Assembly (NCBI GenBank): GCA_900547455.1
Contig: URGV01000018.1
Location: 1-41,489, forward strand
Origin: an uncultured Oscillospiraceae bacterium
Lineage (GTDB): Bacteria > Bacillota > Clostridia > Oscillospirales > Ruminococcaceae
Length of the DNA stretch: 41,489 nt
Direction of reading: 5' to 3'
Both the position numbers and the translations under genes were made by a program. Of this stretch, positions 24,413 to 32,558 are shown piece after piece. The notes beneath the pieces are model-generated. The model was given only the letters and a program-made list of their open reading frames with translations. It made no database searches and was not told where the DNA came from. The stretch's first letter is position 1; every line of letters begins with the position of its first letter.

Positions 24413-25375
24413 CTATTCAGCCGGCAGTGGCTGTCCGAGGTGCGGGGCCTGCTGCACGCCGGTCTTGATAAATTCCTGCATTGCCAGCGTGACATAGGCG
24501 CCGCTCTTGTAGTAAAAATAGGCGGAGCGCTCGGTCAGGCTGGAATTGATTTTGTAGTAGACCATCTGCGGCACCGGAGCGGTGCGGGAGATCAGCGTGT
24601 CGCTCACCAGCGTCAGGCCCATGTTGCTGCAGACGATGTTGTAGGCGGTGGAGAGCTGGTCCACCTCCAGCTGGATGTGCGGCACAAACCCGGCCTGTTC
24701 GCAGAGCTGATCCATCCGGATGCGGGTGTCGTTTCCATGCCGCAGGGCAATGAAGCTGCTGTCCCGGAACAGGTCGATCGAGACGGCGGGAGCATCCGCC
24801 TGCAGGTGCCGGCCATGCAGAATGTCCTGATGGCTCAGCGCGCCATCGGGCAGCGTTTTTCCTTCGGTGGGGACAGCCAGCAGCAGGTGCTCGGTGAAGG
24901 AGTGCTCCTTTTGGTAAACCTTTTCGTCCATCGGGTGGTTGTCCAGCACCAGATCCACCTCGCCGCGGGCAAGCAGCTCCTCCAGGTAGTAGATGTTCCC
25001 CTCGGTCAGCCGCACCTCCACGCCGGGATACAGGCGGTTAAACTCGCTGATGATCTGCGGCAGCACCAGCGCCGAAAAGGCATTGTTCGAGCCGATGGAG
25101 AGGCGGCCGGTCTTTAGGCCACGGACGTCGTTGAGATAATTTTCAAACTCATTTTCCAGCGCCTGCATCCGCTCGATGTAGCGGATGTACTCCTTGCCGT
25201 ACTCGGTCAGCTGCAGGGGATTGGCGCTGCGGTTGAAGATGGGGAAACCCAGCTTCTCCTCGGTCTTTTTGACCAGCGCGCTCAGGCAGGGCTGGGTGAC
25301 ATACAGATTTTTTGCCGCACGGGTGAAACTTCGCTCCTTGTACACCTCATAGACATATTCCATATTCCGCAACAT
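24413..25375 (-). CDS. LysR family transcriptional regulator
   Basis: DNA-binding regulator with the standard LTTR layout in 320 residues. The winged helix-turn-helix is at 1-60 (MEYVYEVYKERSFTRAAKNL, then VTQPCLSALVKKTEEKLG), followed by a linker helix and a periplasmic-binding-protein-like effector domain from about 90 (GRLSIGSNNAFSALVLPQII). ATG 25375 is eight bases after GGAGAGG; a GTG three codons earlier is the alternative. It is divergent from an Asp/Glu racemase gene, and its promoter overlaps that gene's promoter completely. This strongly suggests that the racemase is its target and that an amino acid or related acid is its effector. It shares the terminator at 24350 with the converging hydrogenase operon. 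Confidence 0.93.
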   Translation of the reverse strand: MLRNMEYVYEVYKERSFTRAAKNLYVTQPCLSALVKKTEEKLGFPIFNRSANPLQLTEYGKEYIRYIERMQALENEFENYLNDVRGLKTGRLSIGSNNAFSALVLPQIISEFNRLYPGVEVRLTEGNIYYLEELLARGEVDLVLDNHPMDEKVYQKEHSFTEHLLLAVPTEGKTLPDGALSHQDILHGRHLQADAPAVSIDLFRDSSFIALRHGNDTRIRMDQLCEQAGFVPHIQLEVDQLSTAYNIVCSNMGLTLVSDTLISRTAPVPQMVYYKINSSLTERSAYFYYKSGAYVTLAMQEFIKTGVQQAPHLGQPLPAE

Positions 25376-25429
25376 GGGGAACACCTCTCCATAAATAAAA
25401 AATTATGAAATTTATAAATATATAAGTAT

Positions 25430-25466
25430 TTGATTTTATTATAGCGGAGCTTTATACTGAAGTCAA
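25430..25466. promoter_or_regulatory. fully overlapping divergent promoters (lysR / racemase)
   Basis: Plus strand: TTGATT (25430-25435), 17 bp, TATACT (25453-25458), start near 25465. Minus strand: TTGACT (25466-25461), 17 bp, TATAAT (25443-25438), start near 25431. The two 29-bp promoters occupy the same 37 bp, so polymerase can fill only one at a time. A small dyad, TTAT-N7-ATAA (25402-25416), lies in the lysR leader and could be a LysR contact site. Confidence 0.75.
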
Positions 25467-25489
25467 TAAGGAACGAGGAGGCAATTTTC

Positions 25490-26200
25490 ATGAATCCAGT
25501 CATCGGGATCATTGGAGGGATGGGTCCTCTGGCGACCTGCGATCTGATGAACAAAATTATCCGCTTTACCGACGCAAAGACCGACCAGCAGCACATCCGC
25601 ATCTGCGTGGACTGCAACACCAACATTCCGGACCGCACCGAGGCGATTCTGCACCACGGCAAAAACCCGGTCCCGGAGCTTGTCAAAAGCGCACTGCGGT
25701 TGGAGGAGATGGGCGCACAGCTGCTGGTGATGTCCTGCAACACCGCCCACTATTTCTACGACGACGTGATGCCGTATGTGGACGTGCCGTTTATGAATAT
25801 GATTGAGGAGACCGCCAAGTATCTCAAGGAGCACAACGTCGATACGGCGGCGGTCTTTGCCACCGACGGCACCCGGGACAGCGGCGTCTATGAGCGGGTG
25901 CTCAGCCGGGCGGGCATCCGGGTGGTCTATCCGTCCGAGGAAAATCAGAAGCTGCTGATGTCGCTGATCTACGACTACGTCAAGGCCGGCAGAGAGATCA
26001 CCGACAAGGCTCAGGTGCAGAAGCTGGTGGACGAGGCGCGTGCGCTGGGCGCCCAGAAGATGATTTTGGGCTGCACCGAGCTGCCGATCGCCTTCGAGCA
26101 GGTGAATCTGCACCAGGACACCGTTGACCCCACCACCATCCTGGCCCAGCACGCGGTGCAGGCGGTGGGCGCTAAAGTCAAAGCCTCACTGCTGCAATAA
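25490..26200 (+). CDS. aspartate/glutamate racemase family protein
   Basis: Cofactor-independent amino-acid racemase of the Asp/Glu/hydantoin racemase superfamily, nearest in look to aspartate racemase/YgeA-like broad-specificity enzymes. 236 residues in two similar halves, each with a catalytic cysteine: Cys83 in MSCNTAH and Cys195 in GCTELP. The N-terminal IGIIGGMGPLAT is the family signature. Expected role: making D-amino acids for the wall or interconverting them for catabolism. ATG 25490 is eight bases after GAGGAGG. It is transcribed alone, opposite the LysR regulator and under its likely control, and ends at a strong terminator. Confidence 0.92.
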   Translation: MNPVIGIIGGMGPLATCDLMNKIIRFTDAKTDQQHIRICVDCNTNIPDRTEAILHHGKNPVPELVKSALRLEEMGAQLLVMSCNTAHYFYDDVMPYVDVPFMNMIEETAKYLKEHNVDTAAVFATDGTRDSGVYERVLSRAGIRVVYPSEENQKLLMSLIYDYVKAGREITDKAQVQKLVDEARALGAQKMILGCTELPIAFEQVNLHQDTVDPTTILAQHAVQAVGAKVKASLLQ

Positions 26201-26208
26201 AATTTCTC

Positions 26209-26240
26209 AAAAAGGAAAGGCAATCCGCCTTTCCTTTTTT
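26209..26240 (+). terminator. intrinsic terminator after racemase
   Basis: AAAAAGGAAAGGC and GCCTTTCCTTTTT pair perfectly around AATCC, with more T after. Just downstream (26255-26295) the word GCATGCGGG appears twice and GTATGCGGG once, a minor tandem-like pattern of unknown meaning. Confidence 0.93.
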
Positions 26241-26368
26241 TATCCGATTTTGCCGCATGCGGGTGCAAAAGAGAGCATGCGGGCGTATGCGGGAGCGCGC
26301 GAGGAATCCAGCCATCCAAAAAACGCCCGCCCTTGCCCCAAAAACAAAACTTTGACAACAGGCCGAGC

Positions 26369-26397
26369 TTGAGAAAAGCAAAAGAGTATGGTATGAT
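26369..26397 (+). promoter_or_regulatory. promoter of NfeD/SPFH operon
   Basis: TTGAGA (26369-26374), 17 bp, TATGAT (26392-26397). The leader to the start codon is about 88 nt. Confidence 0.6.
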
Positions 26398-26491
26398 AAT
26401 CACATAGAGAACAACACACAATAACAAGAAAGGTTTCATCGATGAAGCGGCTCAACGGCGCGTTGTTCCTATCAAAAAAGGAGTGAAGTAT

Positions 26492-26932
26492 ATGGCAAAT
26501 TTCGCGATCCTGGTTCCCATCCTCTGGCTGGTGGCGATTGTCCTGCTGATTGTGCTGGAGGCAGTCACCTATCAGCTGGTAGCAATCTGGTTTGCGCTGG
26601 GCGCGGCGGCGGCGCTGATCGCCTCGCTGCTGGACGCAAGCGGCACGGTGCAGATTGTCGTCTTTGTTGCGGTGTCGGTCATCAGCCTGATTGCAAGCCG
26701 GCCTCTGGCCAAAAAAATACAGGCAGCTCCCAAGGAAAAAACCAACGCTGACCGCATCGTCGGTCAAAACGCGCGGGTGATCCAGCCCATTCTGCCCGGA
26801 CAAAAGGGCAGAGTCATGGTGGACGGCCAGGACTGGTCGGCCGCGGGGCAGGACCCGCAGGACAGCTTCCAGAAAGAGGAGGAGGTCCGCATTGTCCGTA
26901 TCGAAGGCGTAACGCTCTACGTCACAAGATAA
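26492..26932 (+). CDS. NfeD-like membrane protein
   Basis: Partner of SPFH proteins in membrane microdomains or membrane-protein quality control. The 146-residue product is the short NfeD form without the N-terminal ClpP-like protease: two or three helices in residues 5-75 (ILWLVAIVLLIVLEAVTYQL, then SLLDASGTVQIVVFVAVSVI) and a C-terminal OB-fold (NARVIQPILPGQKGRVMVDG to about 146). ATG 26492 is eight bases after AAAAGGAG; GTG 26483 is inside that site. The stomatin-type gene follows 29 bp later, the classic NfeD-SPFH pairing. Confidence 0.92.
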   Translation: MANFAILVPILWLVAIVLLIVLEAVTYQLVAIWFALGAAAALIASLLDASGTVQIVVFVAVSVISLIASRPLAKKIQAAPKEKTNADRIVGQNARVIQPILPGQKGRVMVDGQDWSAAGQDPQDSFQKEEEVRIVRIEGVTLYVTR

Positions 26933-26961
26933 AACTGTCAAAAACGAAAGGTGGTTCTTTT

Positions 26962-27912
26962 ATGCCAACAGCAATTATCATCATTGCCGTCCTGATTCTG
27001 GTCATCCTCATCCTCTTGATTACCAACATCAAGATCGTCCCGCAGTCGATGGTGTTCGTCGTCGAGCGCCTGGGCGCCTACCAGCAGACCTGGGAGACCG
27101 GCCTGCACTTCAAGGTCCCGTTCATCGACCGGGTCGCCAAGCGCGTCTCGCTCAAGGAGCAGGTGGTCGACTTTAAACCCCAGCCGGTCATCACCCGCGA
27201 TAACGTCACCATGCAGATCGACAGCGTCGTCTTCTACCAGATCACCGACGCCAAGCTGTTCACCTACGGCGTAGAGCGCCCGATCTCCGCGATTGAAAAT
27301 CTGACCGCCACCACCCTGCGAAACATCATCGGCGAGCTGGAGCTGGACCACACCCTGACCTCCCGCGACGTCATCAACACCAAGATTACCACCACCCTCG
27401 ACACCGCCACCGATAAATGGGGCATCAAGGTCAACCGCGTCGAGCTCAAAAACATCCTGCCGCCTGCCGAGATTCAGGATGCGATGGAGAAGCAGATGAA
27501 GGCCGAGCGTCAGCGCCGTGAGTCCATCCTGCGGGCGGAAGGCCAGAAGCGCAGCCAGGTGCTGATTGCCGAAGGTGAAAAGGAGGCCGCCATCCTCAAG
27601 GCGCAGGCCGAGAAGGAATCTGCCATCCTGCGCGCCGATGCGGTCCGCGAGGCCAAGATCCGCGAGGCGGACGGTGAAGCGACCGCCATCCGCACCGTGC
27701 AGCAGGCCTATGCCGACAGCTTGCAGATGTTAAACGAGGCCGCCCCGACCGAGAAGGTCCTCACCCTCAAGAGCTTCGAAACGCTGGAGAAGGTGGCCGA
27801 CGGCAAATCCACCAAGCTCATCATCCCCAGCAATATGCAGACGCTGGCAGGGCTGGCCGCTTCGGTCAAGGAGTTTGTCTCGGACGGCGCCGACCAGGCC
27901 GCAAGCAAATAG
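26962..27912 (+). CDS. SPFH/Band-7 (stomatin/paraslipin-type) membrane protein
   Basis: Membrane-anchored scaffold of the stomatin/prohibitin superfamily (QmcA/paraslipin-like). 316 residues: one N-terminal helix (residues 3-22, IIIIAVLILVILILL), an SPFH domain (about 25-190, starting VPQSMVFVVERLGAYQQTWE) and a long Ala/Glu/Lys coiled coil (about 185-260, ILRAEGQKRSQVLIAEGEKE) that drives oligomerisation. The C-terminus is a short low-complexity tail. It likely forms large ring-like assemblies on the membrane with the NfeD protein encoded just upstream. ATG 26962 is preceded by GAAAGGTGG. A perfect terminator follows at once. Confidence 0.95.
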   Translation: MPTAIIIIAVLILVILILLITNIKIVPQSMVFVVERLGAYQQTWETGLHFKVPFIDRVAKRVSLKEQVVDFKPQPVITRDNVTMQIDSVVFYQITDAKLFTYGVERPISAIENLTATTLRNIIGELELDHTLTSRDVINTKITTTLDTATDKWGIKVNRVELKNILPPAEIQDAMEKQMKAERQRRESILRAEGQKRSQVLIAEGEKEAAILKAQAEKESAILRADAVREAKIREADGEATAIRTVQQAYADSLQMLNEAAPTEKVLTLKSFETLEKVADGKSTKLIIPSNMQTLAGLAASVKEFVSDGADQAASK

Positions 27913-27913
27913 C

Positions 27914-27949
27914 CCGAAAAAAGCTCCCCGCGAGGGGAGCTTTTTTCGG
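27914..27949 (+). terminator. intrinsic terminator of NfeD/SPFH operon
   Basis: A perfect 16-bp stem (27914-27929 with 27934-27949), arm beginning CCGAAAAAAGCTCCCC, GCGA loop, internal T6. Confidence 0.95.
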
Positions 27950-28286
27950 CTGCTTTTTATCGCCCAAGAGCTGTGCTTGAGCAAGCAGCAGAACTTATGA
28001 TACGTCTGATTTTGGAGCAGTACAATGCCGCCGAGGTTTGGTGAAGATCATGTGCAAAGCTTACCGTTTTTTAATAGAGGCGCGGGTAAAATGCCTGCTC
28101 TGAATCTATGTAAAATCTGTGTTAAAAAGAAGGAACGCCCGGCAAAACTTGCGGTGTTCCTTCTTTCCTTTTCGTCATCTGGCCGAAGATGGGGAAAAAT
28201 CTTAGCCAATATCAACAAATATCCTTCCAAATCCGCCGGGAAATTAAAATACCTGTACGATTTTTTCGCATAAAGGAACAGCCCTC
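27950..28286 (+). other. non-coding gap before purine operon, one hairpin
   Basis: No credible gene. AAGAAGGAAC (28127-28136) pairs with GTTCCTTCTT (28156-28165), followed by TCCTTTTCG, a terminator-like element with no obvious gene before it. An 82-codon frame across 28025-28273 has no ribosome site and runs through the hairpin. Confidence 0.4.
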
Positions 28287-28315
28287 TTGCATTTTAGACA
28301 GGATTCAGATAAAAT
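28287..28315 (+). promoter_or_regulatory. promoter of purine operon
   Basis: TTGCAT (28287-28292), 17 bp, TAAAAT (28310-28315). Transcription would start near 28322, giving a leader of about 275 nt before purE. In the leader, CCTGTTGATTTG (28351-28362) can pair with CAAAATC...AACAGG (28495-28511), closing a large structured domain. Confidence 0.55.
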
Positions 28316-28382
28316 AATAGTATTATCGGATTGATACAGAGCCCGTATGTCCTGTTGATTTGAGCGAATGGGGGAAGGAACT

Positions 28383-28514
28383 GTGAAGAACAAAGCTGTT
28401 TTGGACTGCCAGAATTGCATCTGGAATAGCTGCAGCCTGCGCTCCCTCCTGGAATTGGCGCCACAGCAGGGGCTGGGGTCTGCGGTCATGCGAGCAAAAT
28501 CAAAAAACAGGTAA
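28383..28514 (+). CDS. possible 43-residue leader peptide upstream of purE
   Basis: A frame too short for ordinary gene finding: GTG at 28383 preceded by GGGGGAAGGAA, 43 codons, TAA at 28512-28514. The predicted peptide has three cysteines as C-x2-C-x4-C (DCQNCIWNSC), then a leucine-rich stretch (LRSLLEL) and a basic end (MRAKSKNR). It stops eight bases before the terminator stem at 28520, which is where an attenuation leader ORF would stop. No run of purine-related codons or Phe/His-type repeats is seen. The same bases also form the closing helix of the leader, so it may instead be part of a structured RNA. Function unknown. Confidence 0.25.
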   Translation: MKNKAVLDCQNCIWNSCSLRSLLELAPQQGLGSAVMRAKSKNR

Positions 28515-28519
28515 AGTGT

Positions 28520-28552
28520 AAGCTGTGGCAGAACGTGTCGCAGCTTCTTTTT
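28520..28552 (+). terminator. terminator at end of purE leader (attenuator candidate)
   Basis: AAGCTGTGGC and GTCGCAGCTT pair (two wobbles) around AGAACGT, then C and TTTTT. It lies between the promoter at 28287 and purE at 28598, so purine gene expression requires read-through. The bases GCTGTG in its left arm can alternatively pair with CAGAGC upstream (28337-28342), which would undo the terminator. Confidence 0.65.
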
Positions 28553-28597
28553 ATTGCCGGCCCCGGTCCGGCAGATGAAAAGATAGGAGGAACAAAG

Positions 28598-29104
28598 ATG
28601 GACAACACAGCAAAAAAAGTGGCGGTCATCATGGGAAGCGACAGCGACCTGCCGGCGGTCAAACCGGCAATCGATAAGCTCAAATCCTTCGGCGTACCGG
28701 TGGAGGCCCACGTCATGAGCGCCCACCGCACCCCGGCGCTGGCTGCCGACTTTGCGGCAAACGCCAGGAAAAACGGCTTCGGCGTCATCATCGCCGCGGC
28801 GGGCAAGGCGGCTCACCTGGGCGGCGTGCTGGCGGCGCACACCACCCTGCCGGTCATCGGCATCCCCGTAAAATCCTCGACCCTGGACGGCCTGGACGCG
28901 CTGCTTGCCACCGTGCAGATGCCTTCCGGCATCCCGGTTGCCACCGTCGCCATCAACGGCGCGGAAAACGCGGCCATCCTGGCGGTGCAGATGCTGGCGC
29001 TGAGCGACGAGGCCCTGGCCTCCCAGCTGGACGCGATGAAGCAGCAGATGTGCCAGGCGGTCATCGAAAAGGACAAAAAACTCCAGCAGGAGCTGGGTTG
29101 CTAA
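28598..29104 (+). CDS. purE: N5-CAIR mutase PurE
   Basis: Class I PurE, converting N5-carboxyaminoimidazole ribonucleotide to CAIR in de novo purine synthesis. 168 residues. The active-site loops are visible: IMGSDSDLP near residue 12, SAHRTP near 44, [11 protein letters not shown] near 70 and [13 protein letters not shown] near 110. AAGKAAHL is AGAAHLPG-like in most class I enzymes, so this one is slightly unusual. ATG 28598 follows AGGAGGAACAA. First gene of the pur operon; no PurK is adjacent, so N5-CAIR must come from a distant gene or CO2 must be used directly. Confidence 0.96.
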   Translation: MDNTAKKVAVIMGSDSDLPAVKPAIDKLKSFGVPVEAHVMSAHRTPALAADFAANARKNGFGVIIAAAGKAAHLGGVLAAHTTLPVIGIPVKSSTLDGLDALLATVQMPSGIPVATVAINGAENAAILAVQMLALSDEALASQLDAMKQQMCQAVIEKDKKLQQELGC

Positions 29105-29141
29105 GATACAGAGAGAATAGAGAAGTATGGAGGTAATTACA

Positions 29142-29852
29142 ATGAAAAAATGTGACATGCTTTATGAGGGCAAAGCCAAAAAGGTATATGCGACCGAGGA
29201 CCCGGAGCTGTACATCGTCGATTACAAGGACGATGCCACCGCGTTTAACGGCCTGAAAAAGGGCACCATCCTGGGCAAAGGCGCCATCAACAACCGCGTC
29301 ACCAACCACCTGATGAAGATGCTGGAAACCAAGGGCATCCCGACCCACTTTGTTGAGGAGCTTTCCGACCGCGAGACCGTTGTCAAGAAAGTACACATCG
29401 TTCCGCTGGAGGTCATCATCCGCAACATCGCCGCCGGTTCCATGTCCAAGCGCCTGGGCATCCCGGAGGGCAAGGTTCTGCCGGTCACCGTTCTGGAGTA
29501 CAGCTACAAAAACGACGACCTGGGCGACCCGCTGATCAACGACTACCACGCGCTGGCCATGGAGCTGTGCACCCGCGAGGAGCTGGATCAGATCGCCTCT
29601 TATGCCTTCAAGATCAACGACATCCTCAAAGCGTACTTCAAAGAGGTCAATGTTGACCTGGTAGACTTCAAGCTCGAGTTCGGCAAGCTCAGCGACGGCA
29701 CCATCGTCCTGGCTGACGAGATCTCTCCGGACACCTGCCGCTTCTGGGATGCGACCACCCATGAGAAGCTGGACAAGGACCGCTTCAGAAGAGACATGGA
29801 CAATGTCGATGAAGGCTACCATGAGATCATGAAGAGACTTCTGGGCGAATAA
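29142..29852 (+). CDS. purC: SAICAR synthetase PurC
   Basis: Joins aspartate to CAIR with ATP to make SAICAR. 236 residues, the usual bacterial length. It begins [13 protein letters not shown], with the glycine/lysine-rich ATP loop, and has [18 protein letters not shown] near 45, [16 protein letters not shown] near 90, and the Asp-rich [14 protein letters not shown] near 190 that binds metal and substrate. I choose ATG 29142, served by GGAGG at 29130-29134; an ATG five codons earlier overlaps that site. It is followed by a large hairpin (29867-29914) before purF. Confidence 0.96.
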   Translation: MKKCDMLYEGKAKKVYATEDPELYIVDYKDDATAFNGLKKGTILGKGAINNRVTNHLMKMLETKGIPTHFVEELSDRETVVKKVHIVPLEVIIRNIAAGSMSKRLGIPEGKVLPVTVLEYSYKNDDLGDPLINDYHALAMELCTREELDQIASYAFKINDILKAYFKEVNVDLVDFKLEFGKLSDGTIVLADEISPDTCRFWDATTHEKLDKDRFRRDMDNVDEGYHEIMKRLLGE

Positions 29853-29866
29853 TTTCCACGTCGGTT

Positions 29867-29914
29867 CCACCTGGATGGCCCTGGGAAAGGTTGTGGTTTT
29901 CTCAGGGCCGGTGG
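29867..29914 (+). other. large hairpin in purC-purF gap
   Basis: CCACC (29867-29871) with GGTGG (29910-29914), and GGCCCTG (29877-29883) with CAGGGCC (29903-29909), extended by GGAAA/TTTTC. No T-run follows, so it is more likely an mRNA processing or stability element than a terminator. Confidence 0.6.
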
Positions 29915-29960
29915 GGAAAAAATAGAGTGATTGAAACCAAACTGGAAAGGGGAATTTTTG

Positions 29961-31385
29961 ATGTTTGATCAGATTCATGAAGCGTGCGGTGTTTTCGGAA
30001 TTTTCTCTCCGGAAAATACCCCAAGCGTTGTCGGAGACACCTACATGGCGCTCTACGCCCTGCAGCACAGAGGCCAGCAGAGCTGCGGCATTGCGGTCAA
30101 TGACGACGGCGTGATCCGTTCCTACCGCGACATCGGCCTGGTTCCGGACACCTTTAATCAGCAGGTACTGTCCGATCTGGGCAGCGGCCGCATGGCGGTT
30201 GGCCATGTACTGTATGCCGCCAGCACCCCGGAGCGCGCGGACGTGCAGCCGCTGGTTGTCCGCCACGTCAAGGGCACCATGGCCTTTGCCTTCAACGGCG
30301 CTCTGGTCAATGCGCAGGCGCTCAAGGAGGAACTGGAGCTGAAAGGGGCTATTTTCCACTCCAGCTCGGACGCGGAGATCATCTCTCACGTCATCATTCA
30401 CGAGCGCCTGAACACCGCTTCGATTGAGGAAGCGGTAGAAAAGGCGATGGACAAGCTCAAGGGCGCATATTCCATGGTCATCATGTCTCCACAGAAGCTG
30501 ATGGCGGTCCGCGACCCGCAGGGTATCCGCCCGCTGGCAATGGGCAAGCTTGGCGACCAGATTGTCTTTGCCTCCGAGAGCGTTGCGTTTGACAGCATCG
30601 GCGCTGAGTTTGTCCGCGACATCCGTCCGGGCGAGATTGTTGTCGTTGACAAAAACGGTATGCGCTCGATGGAAAGCCACTGCGGACAGAAGAGCGGCCT
30701 GTGCGTATTCGAGTATGTCTACACCGCTCGTCCCGACTCGGTCATCGAGGGCGAGAGCGTCCACATGGCAAGAAAGCGCGCCGGCGCCTTCCTGGCAATC
30801 GAGCACCCGGTCGAGGCAGACATCGTTATCGGTTCCCCGGATTCCGGTTTGGATGCGGCGCTCGGCTATGCGGAGCAGTCCGGCATTCCATACGGCATCG
30901 GCTTTATCAAGAACCGTTACGTCGGCCGTACCTTCATTCTGCCGACCCAGAAGGAGAGGGAGAGAGCGGTACACATCAAGCTCAACGTCCTCAAGGCAGC
31001 GGTTGCCGGCAAGCGCGTTGTCCTGGTAGACGACTCGATCGTCCGCGGCACCACCACCACCCAGATCACCCACATGCTGCGTGAGGCTGGCGCCACCGAG
31101 GTGCACATCCGCATTTCCTCCCCTCCGTTTATCAATCCATGCTACTTCGGCACCGACATCGACAGCAAGGATAAGCTGATCGCCTGCCGCATGAGCCTGG
31201 AAGAAATCAGAAAGACACTGGATGCGGACAGCCTGGGATACCTGAGCCTGGAGCACCTGCAGCAAATCGCGCAGGTCACCACCGGCTGCGGTTTCTGCAT
31301 GGGATGCTTCACCGGCGAGTACCCGATCGAGGTCCCGGAAGAGACTCCGTGCGACAAATTTTCTCAGAAGCTCTGCAACAACTAA
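29961..31385 (+). CDS. purF: amidophosphoribosyltransferase PurF
   Basis: First committed step of purine synthesis: PRPP plus glutamine to phosphoribosylamine. 474 residues. The short propeptide MFDQIHEA precedes the N-terminal nucleophile Cys of CGVFGIF, which is exposed by self-cleavage in this Bacillus-type class. The glutaminase domain covers about residues 9-235 (LQHRGQQSCGIAV, FAFNGALVN). The phosphoribosyltransferase domain shows the PRPP motif VVLVDDSIVRGTTT near 360. Cysteines in GLCVFEY, INPCYFG and GCGFCMGC fit the [4Fe-4S] cluster of the B. subtilis enzyme. ATG 29961 is preceded by AAAGGGGAA. Feedback control by nucleotides is known for the family. Confidence 0.96.
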   Translation: MFDQIHEACGVFGIFSPENTPSVVGDTYMALYALQHRGQQSCGIAVNDDGVIRSYRDIGLVPDTFNQQVLSDLGSGRMAVGHVLYAASTPERADVQPLVVRHVKGTMAFAFNGALVNAQALKEELELKGAIFHSSSDAEIISHVIIHERLNTASIEEAVEKAMDKLKGAYSMVIMSPQKLMAVRDPQGIRPLAMGKLGDQIVFASESVAFDSIGAEFVRDIRPGEIVVVDKNGMRSMESHCGQKSGLCVFEYVYTARPDSVIEGESVHMARKRAGAFLAIEHPVEADIVIGSPDSGLDAALGYAEQSGIPYGIGFIKNRYVGRTFILPTQKERERAVHIKLNVLKAAVAGKRVVLVDDSIVRGTTTTQITHMLREAGATEVHIRISSPPFINPCYFGTDIDSKDKLIACRMSLEEIRKTLDADSLGYLSLEHLQQIAQVTTGCGFCMGCFTGEYPIEVPEETPCDKFSQKLCNN

Positions 31386-31422
31386 ACAGTACAGAGAGTG
31401 AACAGGAAAGGATTTTAAACCT

Positions 31423-32460
31423 ATGAGCGAAAGTTTCAGCGAAAGCTATAAGGCAGCCGGCGTAGACGTTACAGCCGGATATAAAGCGGTTGAATTGATG
31501 AAGGCTCATGTTGCCAGAACCATGACAGCAGGTGTGATGGGCGGCATCGGCGGCTTTGGCGGCGCCTTTGAGCTGGACCTGACCGGCATCACCAAACCGG
31601 TCCTGGTCTCCGGCACCGACGGCGTTGGCACCAAGCTGAAGATTGCCTTCATGCTGGACAAGCATGACACCGTGGGCATCGACTGCGTTGCAATGTGCGT
31701 CAACGACATCATCTGCTGCGGCGCAAAGCCCCTGATCTTCCTTGATTATATTGCCCTGGGCAAAAATATTCCGGAAAAGGTAGCGGACATCGTCAAGGGC
31801 GTGGCGGACGGCTGTGTTGAGACCGGCTGCGCGCTGGTCGGCGGCGAGACCGCCGAGATGCCGGGCTTCTACCCGGTGGACGAGTACGACCTTGCCGGCT
31901 TCAGCGTGGGCGTGGTCGATAAGGACAAGATGATCAATCCGGAAAATGTGCAGCCGGGCGACGTGCTGATCGCGCTGCCATCCTCCGGCGTTCATTCCAA
32001 CGGCTTCTCGCTTGTCCGCAAGGTGTTTGAGCTGGAGGAAAAACCGCGCAACATCTTCCGCGAGTTTAACGGCTCCACCCTGGGCGAGACGCTGCTGACC
32101 CCAACCAGACTGTATGTCAAACCGATGCTCAAACTCATCGATGCAGTCCAGGTCAAATCGATTGTCCACGTCACCGGCGGCGGTTTTTATGAAAACATTC
32201 CGCGCGCGCTCAACGCCCGCACCAAAGCGGTCATCGACCGAAGCAAGGTTCGGGTGCTGCCGGTCTTTGAGGAGATCCAGAAGGTCGGAAACATCTCGGA
32301 GCACGACATGTTCAACACCTTCAATATGGGCGTCGGCATGATTGCCATCGTCTCCGAGCAGGATGCGGACAAGGCGCTTGCCACCCTCAAGGAAGCGGGC
32401 GAGGACGCTTATGTCATCGGTCAGGTCCAGGAGGGCCAGCAGGGAATCGAGATCCTTTAA
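31423..32460 (+). CDS. purM: AIR synthetase PurM
   Basis: ATP-dependent cyclisation of FGAM to aminoimidazole ribonucleotide. 345 residues. Signature segments: [20 protein letters not shown] at the N-terminus, [11 protein letters not shown] near 45, [14 protein letters not shown] near 62, [10 protein letters not shown] near 88, [11 protein letters not shown] near 145, and a C-terminal [15 protein letters not shown] 31423 follows AAAGGATTTTAAACCT. It lies 37 bp after purF. A terminator-like hairpin stands between it and purN. The substrate-producing PurL/Q/S genes are absent from the window. Confidence 0.96.
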   Translation: MSESFSESYKAAGVDVTAGYKAVELMKAHVARTMTAGVMGGIGGFGGAFELDLTGITKPVLVSGTDGVGTKLKIAFMLDKHDTVGIDCVAMCVNDIICCGAKPLIFLDYIALGKNIPEKVADIVKGVADGCVETGCALVGGETAEMPGFYPVDEYDLAGFSVGVVDKDKMINPENVQPGDVLIALPSSGVHSNGFSLVRKVFELEEKPRNIFREFNGSTLGETLLTPTRLYVKPMLKLIDAVQVKSIVHVTGGGFYENIPRALNARTKAVIDRSKVRVLPVFEEIQKVGNISEHDMFNTFNMGVGMIAIVSEQDADKALATLKEAGEDAYVIGQVQEGQQGIEIL

Positions 32461-32485
32461 TTTCTCCAAACGGAGATTCCTTAAC

Positions 32486-32533
32486 AAAAAAGCAGGTGCG
32501 GCGCAGGGCCTTTGGTTGCCGCGTCTGTTTTTT
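32486..32533 (+). terminator. terminator-like hairpin between purM and purN
   Basis: AAAAAA-CAG-GCGGC and GCCGC-CTG-TTTTTT arms pair with small bulges around about 16 nt, ending in six T. The purN ribosome site follows at 32542. It should reduce expression of the distal pur genes relative to purE-C-F-M. Confidence 0.6.
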
Positions 32534-32558
32534 CATTTTATCAAAAGGAGCGGTGCAA

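Noticed and set aside
28025..28273. 82-codon frame before the purine promoter
   Set aside because: No ribosome site, runs through a hairpin, and the translation shows no conserved pattern.
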